In this document: positions 8,098 to 17,580 of the stretch, piece after piece
Numbering within the stretch: the stretch's first letter is position 1
Layout: the number at the start of each line of letters is the position of its first letter
NCBI RefSeq assembly: GCF_004962245.1
Contig: NZ_SUHQ01000001.1
Coordinates: forward strand, 254,549-318,548
Direction of reading: 5' to 3'
DNA length: 64,000 bases
DNA from: Mesorhizobium sp.
GTDB taxonomy: Bacteria > Pseudomonadota > Alphaproteobacteria > Rhizobiales > Rhizobiaceae
Translations under genes and position numbers: made by a program
The notes under the pieces: model-generated
Told to the model about the DNA's origin: nothing
What the model saw: only the letters and a program-made list of their open reading frames with translations
Database searches by the model: none

Positions 8098-9273
8098 TCA
8101 AGAGCTCCGCCGCTTGAAGGACCGGTACAAGGCGAACACCACCAGCAACACGTCGAGGCCGGCGATTACGGCCGGCAGGCCGAGCGGGCCGATCGCCTGC
8201 ATGAGCATGCCGGCGCCTGGCGGGCCGACGATGCCGCCCGCACCCCACATCAGCGCGAAAGCGGCGTTGCCGGCGACAAGCATCGTTCCCTTGAACCGGC
8301 TGCCGAGCTCGACCAGCGCCATCGTGTAGACGCCGTAGCCGACCGCGCCCATCACGACGAGCACCGGCCAGACCAGCAGCGTCGTGATCAGCACGGGCAG
8401 CAAAAACGCGCAAACGGCCGTCGCCAGCGCACAAAAGACGATCATGGCCCGGCCGCCGAAACGTTCCGCTAGCAGGCCAAGCGGAATCTGCAGCAGGATG
8501 TTGCCGAGCGAAAGCGCCGTCACCAGTGCCGCCAGCACCGTTTCCGGCAAACCGTAGCCGGAGCCGAAGACCGGGATCAGCGCATAGGTGCTTTGCTGGA
8601 CCGCGGCCGAAACCAGCACCGCAAGCAGCAGCGCCGGCGCCAGCCTGGCGAAGCCGACAATACCGCCGGAAGGCTCGCCATCATCCTCGAAGCCGGCCAG
8701 CCTGGAGGACACGGCACGCAGGATTGCCGCGCAGAGGGCGAAACCGGCGATTCCGGCTATGAAGGGTGCCCACCCCGACGTGCCGACCGCTATCAGTATC
8801 AGCGGTCCCGCCGCATAGCCGGCGCCCATGAGCGTATTGAACACCCCCATAACCCTGCCGCGACGCGACGGCGGTGCGAGCGAGAGCGCCCATAGTTCGC
8901 CGAGGATATAGAGCGGGTTGATGACCACGCCGACGATGAAGCGGAGGACGAACCAGGCCACCCAGTCCTGCAGATAGCCGATTGCCAGGAAGCAGAGCGC
9001 GCCGGTCAGCGAGCAACCCACGGCGAGCGTCCGCGCGCCGACGAGCCGAACGGCGGCCGGCACGAACGAGGCCGAAAGGATCAAGCCGAACGGCATCATC
9101 GCGGCGGACAGGCCGATCGCCGCCGGAGACATGCCTTGCCGCTGCATCAGCAGCGTGAACAGCGGGTAGCTCAATCCTTGCGCCGCGCCGAACATGGCCA
9201 GCGCCGCGGTGACGCCGGCAAGCGCTGCCCATTGCGTTCCCGCTTCGTCGTCGCTCGAGCCGGTCGCGACCAT
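8098..9273 (-). CDS. MFS transporter, copy B
   Basis: A 391-residue major facilitator protein with 12 predicted helices and the same landmarks as copy A: GAAQGLSYPL in helix 1, PPSRRGRVMG after helix 4, and VAGNAAFALMWGAGGI near helix 11. The ATG at 9273 is preferred over 9303, which lacks a ribosome binding site. It lies 87 bases upstream of copy A on the same strand and is probably co-transcribed with it. The two copies have diverged throughout, so the duplication is not recent. Substrate unknown. Confidence 0.85.
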   Translation of the reverse strand: MVATGSSDDEAGTQWAALAGVTAALAMFGAAQGLSYPLFTLLMQRQGMSPAAIGLSAAMMPFGLILSASFVPAAVRLVGARTLAVGCSLTGALCFLAIGYLQDWVAWFVLRFIVGVVINPLYILGELWALSLAPPSRRGRVMGVFNTLMGAGYAAGPLILIAVGTSGWAPFIAGIAGFALCAAILRAVSSRLAGFEDDGEPSGGIVGFARLAPALLLAVLVSAAVQQSTYALIPVFGSGYGLPETVLAALVTALSLGNILLQIPLGLLAERFGGRAMIVFCALATAVCAFLLPVLITTLLVWPVLVVMGAVGYGVYTMALVELGSRFKGTMLVAGNAAFALMWGAGGIVGPPGAGMLMQAIGPLGLPAVIAGLDVLLVVFALYRSFKRRSS

Positions 9274-9434
9274 GCTGCCATCCGTGTGTGAATTGCAGAC
9301 CATTCGGTCGGCACGCCACCCAGCTACCGGTTCGATTTCGGGAAAGGAAGGGCCGGAGGAGGAAATCCATTTGCGCCAACCATCTGTTGCGGCGCGGCGC
9401 GATTCATGGCGCGTGTTTGGCGCCGTTCAAACCG

Positions 9435-11342
9435 CTACGGAAAATATCGCGCAATCGCCCCCTTCCTGTCGTCCGCGTAAGGCTTCAGCCACTTGTCGTC
9501 AGTGGAGAGCCCGTCCCTGTCGGACGGCCCCTTTCCAATCGTCCTGCGCCAAGCTCGGAACTTGTAATGGTCGAACACGTCGAGCATATGCACCGCATAA
9601 GCCGCGGCGAACGTCTTGTCGCCTTCCACGATCACCATGTTCTCGTCGTTTTCATAGGACGCCTTGTAGCCGAGGTTGTGGCTGCCGGTGACAACGGTCG
9701 CGTTGTCCGCCATCGGATCGATGATAACGATCTTGTCATGCACGATCGCATGGCCGACGGTCAGCACTTCCGCCTGAAAATCCCGGGCAATTGTGGCTCC
9801 CGTCAGGTTCGCCGCCCTGACGATGGAGATGTTCGGCGCCTCCCAGACCTTCTCCGGAAAGACGAATGGCGACTTGCCGTCCTTGTTCGATTTGCCGGTG
9901 ACCGGATCCTTGGTCGGGGCAATGTAGTTGGGCATGGCGGTGTGATCGCTGATTGCGCCTTGCACTATGAGCTTTGGGTTCGCCGTCGCGGCCGCCACCG
10001 CCTGGTCGATGATCGAGTTGTCGCCAAGCCGCGAAGGATTGAACACGAGAAAGAGCACCGCCTCCTTCGCCGCCCTGATACGCCTGAAAACGTCATCGAG
10101 GTCGACAGGGCGCACAGAGATATCCTTCTTGTTGCGGTCGGGATCGTTCGGCGAAAACCACACTGTAAGGCCGTCCAACGGCACTGTGTCGCCGTTCAGC
10201 GGGTTTGGCCTGCGGTTTTCCCGGCGAAAGGGCACGCCTTGCGCCTGCGCGACACGACCGGCAGCACTTTCATCTGCCGGCGGCGGGAACACGTCGGCCT
10301 TCATACGTTCCCAATAGGCATCGAACACTTTGGCCATGGCAGGGTCGTCGCGGATGAAGGCATTGTTGGACTGTCCGCAAATGCCTGTCGACGTCCAGTT
10401 GGTGCTGCCGGTCATCACCGCCTGCGCATCGCCTTGCGCATCACGATAGACGGCAAATTTATTGTGGCCGATATGGCTGTTGTTGAACAGACGGTTCGTC
10501 AGCGTGACGCCCGCATCGCGCAACCGCTTTCTGAAAGGTGCGTTGCCGGCATCCCAAGCCTTCGTTTTGTCGTCCCTGCCCGAATTCGAGAGAATGACTT
10601 CGACGACATCCTTGGCTTCGATGATCGCGTCGCACAACTCGTCATCGCCAAGTTCATAGAGGGCAAGCCTGACAGTGCCGCCTTGGGTCTTGGCCCGTTT
10701 CAGCAGGCTGGTGAGCACGTCCGGCACATCGCCTTGCAGATAGGTCCGTATCTCGCCGCCGGGGCGCTGAAGCTCGGCCCTGATCTTGTCGCGCTGCCCG
10801 ACCTTGATGCCCGCTTCTGCCAGCGCATGCGACATCCATTGTGTCGACAACACGCCATTGGTGAAGGCGACACGCGCCTTGCCGAACATCTGCCCCAAAA
10901 AGATCGGCGGGCTGACGGCACCGTTGCCGAGATAGCCAAGCGGCCGAGCCGCTCCAGTATAGGCGGGTTTGCCGTCGACCACTTGAGCCGGGCGTACCGG
11001 CACCGGATCGAGGCCCGGCTTCATGTCGCCGACCGGACGTACGCGGTAGGCGATCATCTCGCCATCCCGCCTGACCTCAAGGCTGTCGCGCCGGCGCCGC
11101 ACGGTAAGATCGCGCCAGAATGTTTTTTGCACCGGCCACACACCGCTGTCCTGTGGAATCCATCTTGGATTGCGCTGTCCCTTGAACGGCACCCAGGTCG
11201 CCAGGCAACGCTCCTCGCCGGTACTGGGATAGATGCGGACAATCTCGAAGCCGAGACATCCTGGGATCATCCCGTCGAGATCCCATGACAGGAAAGTAAC
11301 TTCGTTGTTTGTCGCCGCACGCACTTTGATGACGTCAGGCAT
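9435..11342 (-). CDS. Phospholipase D-like protein with two HKD motifs
   Basis: A 635-residue phosphodiesterase of the PLD superfamily. The two catalytic motifs are HNKFAVYRD with the trailing GSTNWTSTG, and HDKIVIIDP followed by GSHNLG. About 200 residues of N-terminal beta-rich sequence precede them and match no domain I recognise. There is no signal peptide or membrane segment. A GAGGGGAT site supports the ATG at 11342. It could hydrolyse phospholipids, cardiolipin-like lipids or nucleic acid. Stand-alone cytosolic two-HKD proteins are also found as effectors, but no secretion or immunity gene is nearby. Confidence 0.85.
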   Translation of the reverse strand: MPDVIKVRAATNNEVTFLSWDLDGMIPGCLGFEIVRIYPSTGEERCLATWVPFKGQRNPRWIPQDSGVWPVQKTFWRDLTVRRRRDSLEVRRDGEMIAYRVRPVGDMKPGLDPVPVRPAQVVDGKPAYTGAARPLGYLGNGAVSPPIFLGQMFGKARVAFTNGVLSTQWMSHALAEAGIKVGQRDKIRAELQRPGGEIRTYLQGDVPDVLTSLLKRAKTQGGTVRLALYELGDDELCDAIIEAKDVVEVILSNSGRDDKTKAWDAGNAPFRKRLRDAGVTLTNRLFNNSHIGHNKFAVYRDAQGDAQAVMTGSTNWTSTGICGQSNNAFIRDDPAMAKVFDAYWERMKADVFPPPADESAAGRVAQAQGVPFRRENRRPNPLNGDTVPLDGLTVWFSPNDPDRNKKDISVRPVDLDDVFRRIRAAKEAVLFLVFNPSRLGDNSIIDQAVAAATANPKLIVQGAISDHTAMPNYIAPTKDPVTGKSNKDGKSPFVFPEKVWEAPNISIVRAANLTGATIARDFQAEVLTVGHAIVHDKIVIIDPMADNATVVTGSHNLGYKASYENDENMVIVEGDKTFAAAYAVHMLDVFDHYKFRAWRRTIGKGPSDRDGLSTDDKWLKPYADDRKGAIARYFP

Positions 11343-11667
11343 CGCTATCCCCTCAAAAGACGCTAGCAGCCAAGTATGTCACAAGTAAAAGACAGAACTG
11401 TAACGCATTCCACATTACGGCATCTTGCTCGATCCTAGGCCATGATCCCGAAAAGTGAAAACCGGTTTTTGGAAAAGATCATTGTCGAGCAAGAAGATGG
11501 AGCCCCATCCCGAATCTATCGATGGACCAGGCTCTGGGCGCCCCTCACGGCATCGACCGCCCTTCAGCCATGTCGCTTCCCTCTTCCTAGTGGTCGCCGC
11601 CTCCGCAATGGCGGGGCGGCCGGCGGTCCATTATGTCGCTGCATTGTCGCACCGTACGAGGCCTATC
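11343..11667. other. Intergenic region between divergent PLD and mttB-like genes
   Basis: These 325 bases must hold promoters for both divergent genes. They contain the palindromic element at 11442-11482. The mttB frame is open back to 11455 but that extension is low-complexity and unlike the family, so it is taken as non-coding. Confidence 0.5.
11442..11482. repeat. Rhizobial-type ATGATC...GATCAT intergenic palindrome
   Basis: ATGATC and GATCAT bound a 41-base element whose centre reads GAAAACCGGTTTTT, nearly self-complementary. A related element (AAAATCGG..CCGATTTT, followed by GGGGATCATG) occurs at 47441-47478. I recall elements of this form as common dispersed intergenic palindromes in Mesorhizobium; this was not checked. 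Confidence 0.6.
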
Positions 11668-13245
11668 ATGACCGCCGCCCTTCATCCCGCCGAACCGGCA
11701 TTGGCAACCGACCGCGCCCGCCGCGGCGGGCGCGCGGGAAAGCTCGCCGGCGGATCGGCGGCGTTCGAGCAGCCGCCTTTCCGTCAACTGAAAATTCCGC
11801 TGACGCCGACGAAGCTGGTCTCCGACGACGAGCTCGAATCGATCCACCTCGCCTCGTTGCGCGTGCTGCGGGAAATCGGCGTCGACGTGCTGCACGACGA
11901 GGCAAGGCGCATCATGAAGGCACATGGCGCGGATGTCCGCGAAGGCAGCGAGCGGGTGCGCTTCGACAGCGACATGATCCTCGAACTCATTTCGCACTGC
12001 CCGCCGGAATTCACCATCCATGCCCGCAATCCGGCGCACAATGTGCGCTTCGGCGGCGACAATCTGATCCTCTCGATGATGGCGTCGGCGCCCAACTGTT
12101 CCGACATCGACCGCGGCCGCCGACCCGGCAACCAGCTGGACTACCGCAACTTCCTCAAGCTCGCGCAGATGCACAACATCCTGAGTTGTACGGGCGGTTA
12201 TCCGGTCGAGCCGATCGACATCCATCCGTCCGTCCGGCACCTCGAATGCATCCGCGATTTGAGCGTGCTCACTGACAAGGTGTTCCACATCTATTCGCTC
12301 GGCAAGGAGCGCAACGTTGACGGCATCGAGATCACCAGGATTGCGCGCGGCATCAGCGACGAACAGCTTCTCAAAGAGCCGTCGGTGTTCACCATCATCA
12401 ACACCAATTCGCCGCTCAAGCTCGATGTGCCGATGATGGAAGGCATCATCCAGATGTCGAGCAAGGGCCAGGTCGTCATCGTGACGCCGTTCACGCTGTC
12501 TGGCGCCATGGCGCCGGTGACCATCGCCGGCGCGCTGGTGCAGCAGAATGCCGAAGCGCTGTCCGGCATCGCCTTCGCACAGATGGTGAGGAAAGGCGCT
12601 CCCGTCGGCTATGGCGGCTTCACCTCGAATGTAGACATGAAGTCCGGCGCGCCGGCCTTCGGCACGCCGGAATACATGAAGGCGCAGTTGGTCGGCGGCC
12701 AGCTCGCCCGCCGCTATCAAATCCCCTACCGCACCTCCAACACCTGCGCCGCCAACACTGTCGACGCACAGGCCGCCTATGAAAGCGTGTTCTCGCTGTG
12801 GGGCGCCATACAGGGCGGCGGCAATATGATGATGCATGCGGCCGGCTGGCTGGAAGGTGGCCTGCGCTGCTCCTACGAGAAGACCATTCTGGACATCGAT
12901 CTGCTGCAGATGGTGGCCGAGTTCCTGACCCCGCTCGACCTTTCCGAAGAGGCTCTCGGCTTCGATGCCATCCAGTCCGTCGGTCCGGGCGGCCATTTCT
13001 TCGGCACCCAGCATACCCAGGACCGCTACAAGACCGCTTTCTACGCACCTGTTATCTCCGACTGGCGCAATTTCGAGACCTGGGTGGAAGCCGGGTCGCC
13101 GACGGCGCTCGAAAAGGCCAACCGGGTGTGGAAGGAACGGCTGGCGTCCTATGAAGAGCCTTACATGGACCCGGCGATCCGCGAGGAGCTCGACGCCTTC
13201 GTCGAAAAGCGCCGGTCCGAAGGCGGCGCGCCGACCGATTTTTGA
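11668..13245 (+). CDS. MttB-family methyltransferase (non-pyrrolysine), copy 1
   Basis: A 525-residue member of the trimethylamine methyltransferase superfamily, TIM-barrel enzymes that transfer a methyl group from an amine to a cob(I)alamin protein. Landmarks shared with the second copy (27572-29146) are INTNSPL near 245, TPFTLSGAMAPVTIAGAL near 273, SGAPAFGTPE near 326 and AAGWLEGGL. The frame contains no in-frame amber codon, so it belongs to the non-pyrrolysine group, whose known members demethylate glycine betaine, proline betaine, carnitine and related quaternary amines. The ATG at 11668 has GAGG upstream and gives a length equal to copy 2. An Arg/Gly-rich stretch is at residues 16-29. 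The dimethylglycine dehydrogenase-like gene 89 bases downstream suggests glycine betaine as substrate, by inference only. Confidence 0.85.
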   Translation: MTAALHPAEPALATDRARRGGRAGKLAGGSAAFEQPPFRQLKIPLTPTKLVSDDELESIHLASLRVLREIGVDVLHDEARRIMKAHGADVREGSERVRFDSDMILELISHCPPEFTIHARNPAHNVRFGGDNLILSMMASAPNCSDIDRGRRPGNQLDYRNFLKLAQMHNILSCTGGYPVEPIDIHPSVRHLECIRDLSVLTDKVFHIYSLGKERNVDGIEITRIARGISDEQLLKEPSVFTIINTNSPLKLDVPMMEGIIQMSSKGQVVIVTPFTLSGAMAPVTIAGALVQQNAEALSGIAFAQMVRKGAPVGYGGFTSNVDMKSGAPAFGTPEYMKAQLVGGQLARRYQIPYRTSNTCAANTVDAQAAYESVFSLWGAIQGGGNMMMHAAGWLEGGLRCSYEKTILDIDLLQMVAEFLTPLDLSEEALGFDAIQSVGPGGHFFGTQHTQDRYKTAFYAPVISDWRNFETWVEAGSPTALEKANRVWKERLASYEEPYMDPAIREELDAFVEKRRSEGGAPTDF

Positions 13246-13334
13246 TCGACACGCAGCGACGGTTCGACTTCGGCGCGCGGTTCCCGCTGACCAAAGCACC
13301 TGATTCAATTTACGCAAAAAACGGAACTATCTTC

Positions 13335-15908
13335 ATGAAATCTCACGCAAAAGCAGTTGTCATCGGCGGCGGTGTCGTCGGCTGCTCGGTGCTCTACCAT
13401 CTCGCCAAGGCCGGCTGGACCGACATCATGCTGATCGAGCGCTCGGAGCTCACCTCTGGTTCGTCCTGGCATGCGGCGGGCGGCTTCCATACGCTCAACG
13501 GCGATCCCAACGTCGCCAAGCTGCAGGCCTACACGGTGCAGCTCTACAAGGAGATCGAGGAGCTTTCCGGCCAGTCCTGCTCGCTGCACCTGACCGGCGG
13601 CGTGATGATGGCCGATACGCCCGAGCGCATGGACTTCCTGCGCCTTGCCCACGCCAAGGGGCGCTATCTCGGCATGGACACCGAACTGATCACGCCGTCC
13701 GAGGCCAAGGCGATGTTCCCGCTGATGGACGAGACGAATTTCGTCGGCGCCATGTGGGATCCGGTCGAAGGCCACCTCGATCCTTCCGGCACCACTCACG
13801 CCTATGCCAAGGCGGCTAGGAAGCTCGGCGCCGAGATCGTACTGCGCAACCGCGTCGTCGAGCTGACGCAGGAGGTCGACGGCACCTGGAACGTCGTCAC
13901 CGAGCAAGGCACGGTCAAGGCCGAGCATGTCGTCAACTGCGGCGGCCTGTGGGCGCGCGAGATCGGCCGCATGGTCGGTGTCGAGCTGCCGGTGCTGGCT
14001 ATGGAACACATGTATCTTTTGACCGAGCCGATGCCGGAGGTCGAGGAATTCAACAGGTCGACCGGCCGCGAGATGATCGGCGTGCTGGACTTCAAGGGCG
14101 AGATCTACACCCGCCAGGAACGCAACGGCATTCTACTCGGCACCTACGAAAAGGCCTGCAAGCCGTGGTCGCCGGTCAATACGCCATGGGATTTCGGCCA
14201 CGAATTGCTGCAGCCCGACATCGACCGCATCGCGCCGTCGCTGGAAATCGGCTTCAAGCATTTCCCCGGCATCGAGAAGGCCGGCATCAAGCAGATCATC
14301 AACGGTCCCTTCACCTTCGCGCTGGACGGCAACCCGCTGGTCGGCCCGGTGCAGGGCCTGACCAATTTCTGGTGCGCCTGCGCCGTCATGGCCGGCTTTT
14401 CGCAAGGTGGCGGCGTCGGGTTGGCGCTGTCGAACTGGATGGTCAATGGCGATCCCGGCTTCGACGTCTGGGGCATGGACGTGGCGCGCTTCGGCGAATG
14501 GGCAACCCTGCGCTACACCAACGCCAAGGTGCGCGAAAACTATTCGCGCCGCTTTTCCATCCGTTTCCCCAACGAGGAACTGCCGGCAGCCCGACCGGCG
14601 CAGACGACGCCGCTCTACGACACCATGCTGGCCAACAATGCCGTCATGGGCGACTCATGGGGTCTCGAAACCCCGCTCTGGTTCGCGCCGAAAGACTCAG
14701 AGCCGAAGGATATCGTTTCGTTCCACCGCTCAAACGACTTCGGGCCGATCGGCGAGGAAGTGCGCACAACGCGCGAGAAGGTCGGCGTCACCGAGATCGC
14801 CAATTTCGCCAAATACGAAGTGTCCGGGCCGGGATCGGAAGATTTCCTCAACCGGCTGATGACCAACCGCATGCCGAAGACCGGTCGCATCGTGCTGACC
14901 CCGATGCTGAACGAGTTCGGCAAATTGATCGGCGACTTCACCATCGCCAAGGCGGGTGAAGAGCGTTTCATGATCTGGAGCTCGTCCGCCGCTCAGAAAT
15001 ACCACATGCGCTGGTTCGAAAAACACCTGCCGAAGGACGGTAGCGTGCGCATTCACCGCTTCGACCAGACGCTTGTCGGCCTGTCGATCGCCGGACCGAA
15101 ATCGCGGGACCTGCTGCAGAAACTGGTCGATGTCGACATCTCGACCAAGGCCTTCCGCTTCATGGATTTCCGCGAGATGGCGGTCGGCGGCGCACCCTGC
15201 ATGGTCAATCGCATCACCTATACTGGTGATCTCGGCTACGAGATCTGGATAGCGCCTGCCTACCAGCGCCTGGTCTACAAGGCGATCAAGGAGGCCGGCG
15301 AAGAGTTCGGCCTCGTCGATTTCGGCATGCGCGCCTTGCTCTCGATGCGTCTGGAAAAGAATTTTCCGACCTGGTACCGCGAACTGCGCCCGATCTACGG
15401 GCCGTTCGAAGGGGCGATGGACCGCTTCGTCAAGCTGGAGAAGAACGATTTCATCGGACGCGAGGCGGCCGCCAGGGAACAGGCGGAAGGGCCGAAGCTG
15501 CGCCGCGTCTCCTTCATCGTCGACGCCGCGGATGCCGATGTGATGGGCGACGAGCCGATCTGGGCCAAGGTCGGCGGCAAGGACTACGGCACGGTGGAGA
15601 AGCCGCACGGCTATGGTGCGCCGCGCTTCGACACATCAGGCGAGGAAGTACGTGGCTCCAAGGCGGCGGAAGGCGCTTCGGCAGTGCGCGGCATCGTCGA
15701 CGGCGACTGGCGCGTGGTCGGCTGGGTCACCTCCGGCGGCTATGCGCATTACGTGCAAAAGTCGATGGCGCAGGGCTATGTGCCGGCTGCCTTGGCCGAG
15801 AACGAGAGCGCCGGACTGTTCGAGATCGAAATCCTCGGGAGTCGGCGGCCGGCCCGCATCAATGTCGAGCCGCTTTTCGACCCGAGCGGCGAGAAGATGC
15901 GGACCTGA
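13335..15908 (+). CDS. Dimethylglycine dehydrogenase-like FAD/GcvT fusion
   Basis: An 857-residue two-domain flavoprotein. The N-terminal DAO-type domain has GGGVVG at residues 11-16 and SGSSWHAAGG with His46, matching the WHAAG site where FAD is covalently attached in dimethylglycine and sarcosine dehydrogenases. From about residue 470 the protein is a GcvT-like domain that binds tetrahydrofolate and captures formaldehyde as methylene-THF. The ATG at 13335 starts just before the Rossmann strand; the frame is open back to 13242. It likely oxidises dimethylglycine (or another secondary or tertiary N-methyl compound) to sarcosine, acting directly after the MttB encoded upstream. Confidence 0.85.
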   Translation: MKSHAKAVVIGGGVVGCSVLYHLAKAGWTDIMLIERSELTSGSSWHAAGGFHTLNGDPNVAKLQAYTVQLYKEIEELSGQSCSLHLTGGVMMADTPERMDFLRLAHAKGRYLGMDTELITPSEAKAMFPLMDETNFVGAMWDPVEGHLDPSGTTHAYAKAARKLGAEIVLRNRVVELTQEVDGTWNVVTEQGTVKAEHVVNCGGLWAREIGRMVGVELPVLAMEHMYLLTEPMPEVEEFNRSTGREMIGVLDFKGEIYTRQERNGILLGTYEKACKPWSPVNTPWDFGHELLQPDIDRIAPSLEIGFKHFPGIEKAGIKQIINGPFTFALDGNPLVGPVQGLTNFWCACAVMAGFSQGGGVGLALSNWMVNGDPGFDVWGMDVARFGEWATLRYTNAKVRENYSRRFSIRFPNEELPAARPAQTTPLYDTMLANNAVMGDSWGLETPLWFAPKDSEPKDIVSFHRSNDFGPIGEEVRTTREKVGVTEIANFAKYEVSGPGSEDFLNRLMTNRMPKTGRIVLTPMLNEFGKLIGDFTIAKAGEERFMIWSSSAAQKYHMRWFEKHLPKDGSVRIHRFDQTLVGLSIAGPKSRDLLQKLVDVDISTKAFRFMDFREMAVGGAPCMVNRITYTGDLGYEIWIAPAYQRLVYKAIKEAGEEFGLVDFGMRALLSMRLEKNFPTWYRELRPIYGPFEGAMDRFVKLEKNDFIGREAAAREQAEGPKLRRVSFIVDAADADVMGDEPIWAKVGGKDYGTVEKPHGYGAPRFDTSGEEVRGSKAAEGASAVRGIVDGDWRVVGWVTSGGYAHYVQKSMAQGYVPAALAENESAGLFEIEILGSRRPARINVEPLFDPSGEKMRT

Positions 15909-15963
15909 TGCATGTCGCCCGAAAGGTGCCGCCGCTACCCGCATTGTGCGAGGCACGGTCTTC

Positions 15964-17523
15964 ATGCTAGCGGAGCCGGCGGTAACCGGCACGGACGATG
16001 AGAACTCCTTGAAATATTCGATGAAATGGGCCGAATGGCTTGCCGAGGGCAGGATTGGCTCCTTCCCGGCGGCGATCGTCATGATCGCGCTTTACTGCTG
16101 CATACAGGTTGTCGTGCTGCCGCTTGCGAGCCTCTGGGCGGGAACCGGGGTCGGCGTCGATGACTCCGAACAGCTGCTGTACATGCGGTTTTTATGGGCG
16201 GGCTATGGCGGCGCGCAGCCGCCGCTTTACTCCTGGCTCGGCTGGCTGACGTCATCGGTTTTCGGAACCAATATCCTCGCGCTTAAAGTGCTGAAATATT
16301 CGCTGATTTTCGTGGCCTTGGCGTCGGTCTTCGTCGCGACGCGCAAACTTGGCTATTCCCAGCGCACAGCGGTTGCCGCTACTCTAGGTCTGTTGCTGTT
16401 TCCTCAGCTGACCTGGGAAATGCAGCACACCTTGTCGCATACCGTTGCCGCATTCTGCTTTTCGGCGCTGCTGCTGCTTGCGCTTATCGAGCTTCTGCAG
16501 CGCAAATCGCTGCTGGCCTACGCCCTGTTCGGTCTGGCGATCGGTGCGGCCGTCCTGGCGAAATACAACAATGTCATCCTGCTTACCGCCATGGTGTTGG
16601 CGACCTTGTCGATGCGCGAAACCCGTCAGGTCATCCTGCGCCCGCAAATCATGATCAGTATGGCCGTGGCGCTGCTGGTGTGCCTGCCGACACTGTATTG
16701 GACCGCCTCGCATCCGAGCGAATTGCTGGCGCGCAGCTACAAGTTCGGCATCAATGAAGGAGGCGGTGCTTTCCTCGTCGCGTTGAAAGGCATCGTCGAC
16801 TTCGCCGGAGCCGTACGGAATTTTGCCATTCTGCCGGTCGCGGTTTTTGCAGTAGCGATGCTGGCGGGACGGATTCTTCCAACGACGCTTCGCCAACAGC
16901 TTTCAGATTCGGAAAAATTCCTGTGGCGCGTTCTCGGCTTTGGGCTCTGCATCACGACTATCCTGGTGATCGCCAGCGGCGCCACCATGTTCAGAGCGCG
17001 CTGGTTGTTACCCGTCCTGTTTCTTCTGCCTGTCGCGTTCGCTGCCCGCATGGATGCCCTTGGCGACAGAGGCAGGACCGCGCAATACCTTACCATCACC
17101 GTTGCAGCCGCACTGGCCGTGCTGGTATTGCCGGCGTCGTGGGCTTACCAGGTCTATGGCGGAAAGGGCATGGGACGCGTCGCCCGTCTGGACTACCAGG
17201 CGCTGTATCATGATCTGACCGCCGATGGCGCGATTAAGACGGTTACGTCGGACTGGCACTGGGTGGGCAACCTCAGGCTCGTCGATCCCGACCTTGTCGT
17301 GCTCGGAAAGGAAGTGCCCGGTTTCGCTGCATTGCTGCAGGAACCGGCTATTCTGATCTGGCTCGACAAGCCGGAACCGCAACCGGAAATCCTGGACCGC
17401 ATCCATCAGGCGGGTTTCGTCCTGGATGGTGAACGCCGCAGCCTCAGGGTTCCCGAATTTTTCGGCTCGAGCGACGGACGGCTTGTGACCGTCGTCAAGT
17501 TGAAAAGGCAGGAGGCGAAATGA
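15964..17523 (+). CDS. GT-C fold glycosyltransferase (ArnT/GT39/GT83-like)
   Basis: A 519-residue polytopic inner-membrane protein with about ten hydrophobic segments. The first periplasmic loop holds GVDDSEQLLYMRFLWAGYGG then AQPPLYSWLGW, the acidic and PPLY motifs of polyprenyl-phosphate-sugar-dependent transferases. It would move a sugar from a lipid-phosphate donor to an envelope glycan or lipid A. The ATG at 15964 is chosen because the upstream frame is a shadow of the dehydrogenase C terminus. It lies among amine-catabolism genes without obvious link; the polyprenyl-phosphate-arabinose-like operon at 47.5-54.7 kb could supply its donor. Confidence 0.78.
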   Translation: MLAEPAVTGTDDENSLKYSMKWAEWLAEGRIGSFPAAIVMIALYCCIQVVVLPLASLWAGTGVGVDDSEQLLYMRFLWAGYGGAQPPLYSWLGWLTSSVFGTNILALKVLKYSLIFVALASVFVATRKLGYSQRTAVAATLGLLLFPQLTWEMQHTLSHTVAAFCFSALLLLALIELLQRKSLLAYALFGLAIGAAVLAKYNNVILLTAMVLATLSMRETRQVILRPQIMISMAVALLVCLPTLYWTASHPSELLARSYKFGINEGGGAFLVALKGIVDFAGAVRNFAILPVAVFAVAMLAGRILPTTLRQQLSDSEKFLWRVLGFGLCITTILVIASGATMFRARWLLPVLFLLPVAFAARMDALGDRGRTAQYLTITVAAALAVLVLPASWAYQVYGGKGMGRVARLDYQALYHDLTADGAIKTVTSDWHWVGNLRLVDPDLVVLGKEVPGFAALLQEPAILIWLDKPEPQPEILDRIHQAGFVLDGERRSLRVPEFFGSSDGRLVTVVKLKRQEAK

Positions 17524-17580
17524 CCATCCGACGATCGACTGGCCATCTGCGATGATCGGATCTGGCACAAGGATCGGAAC

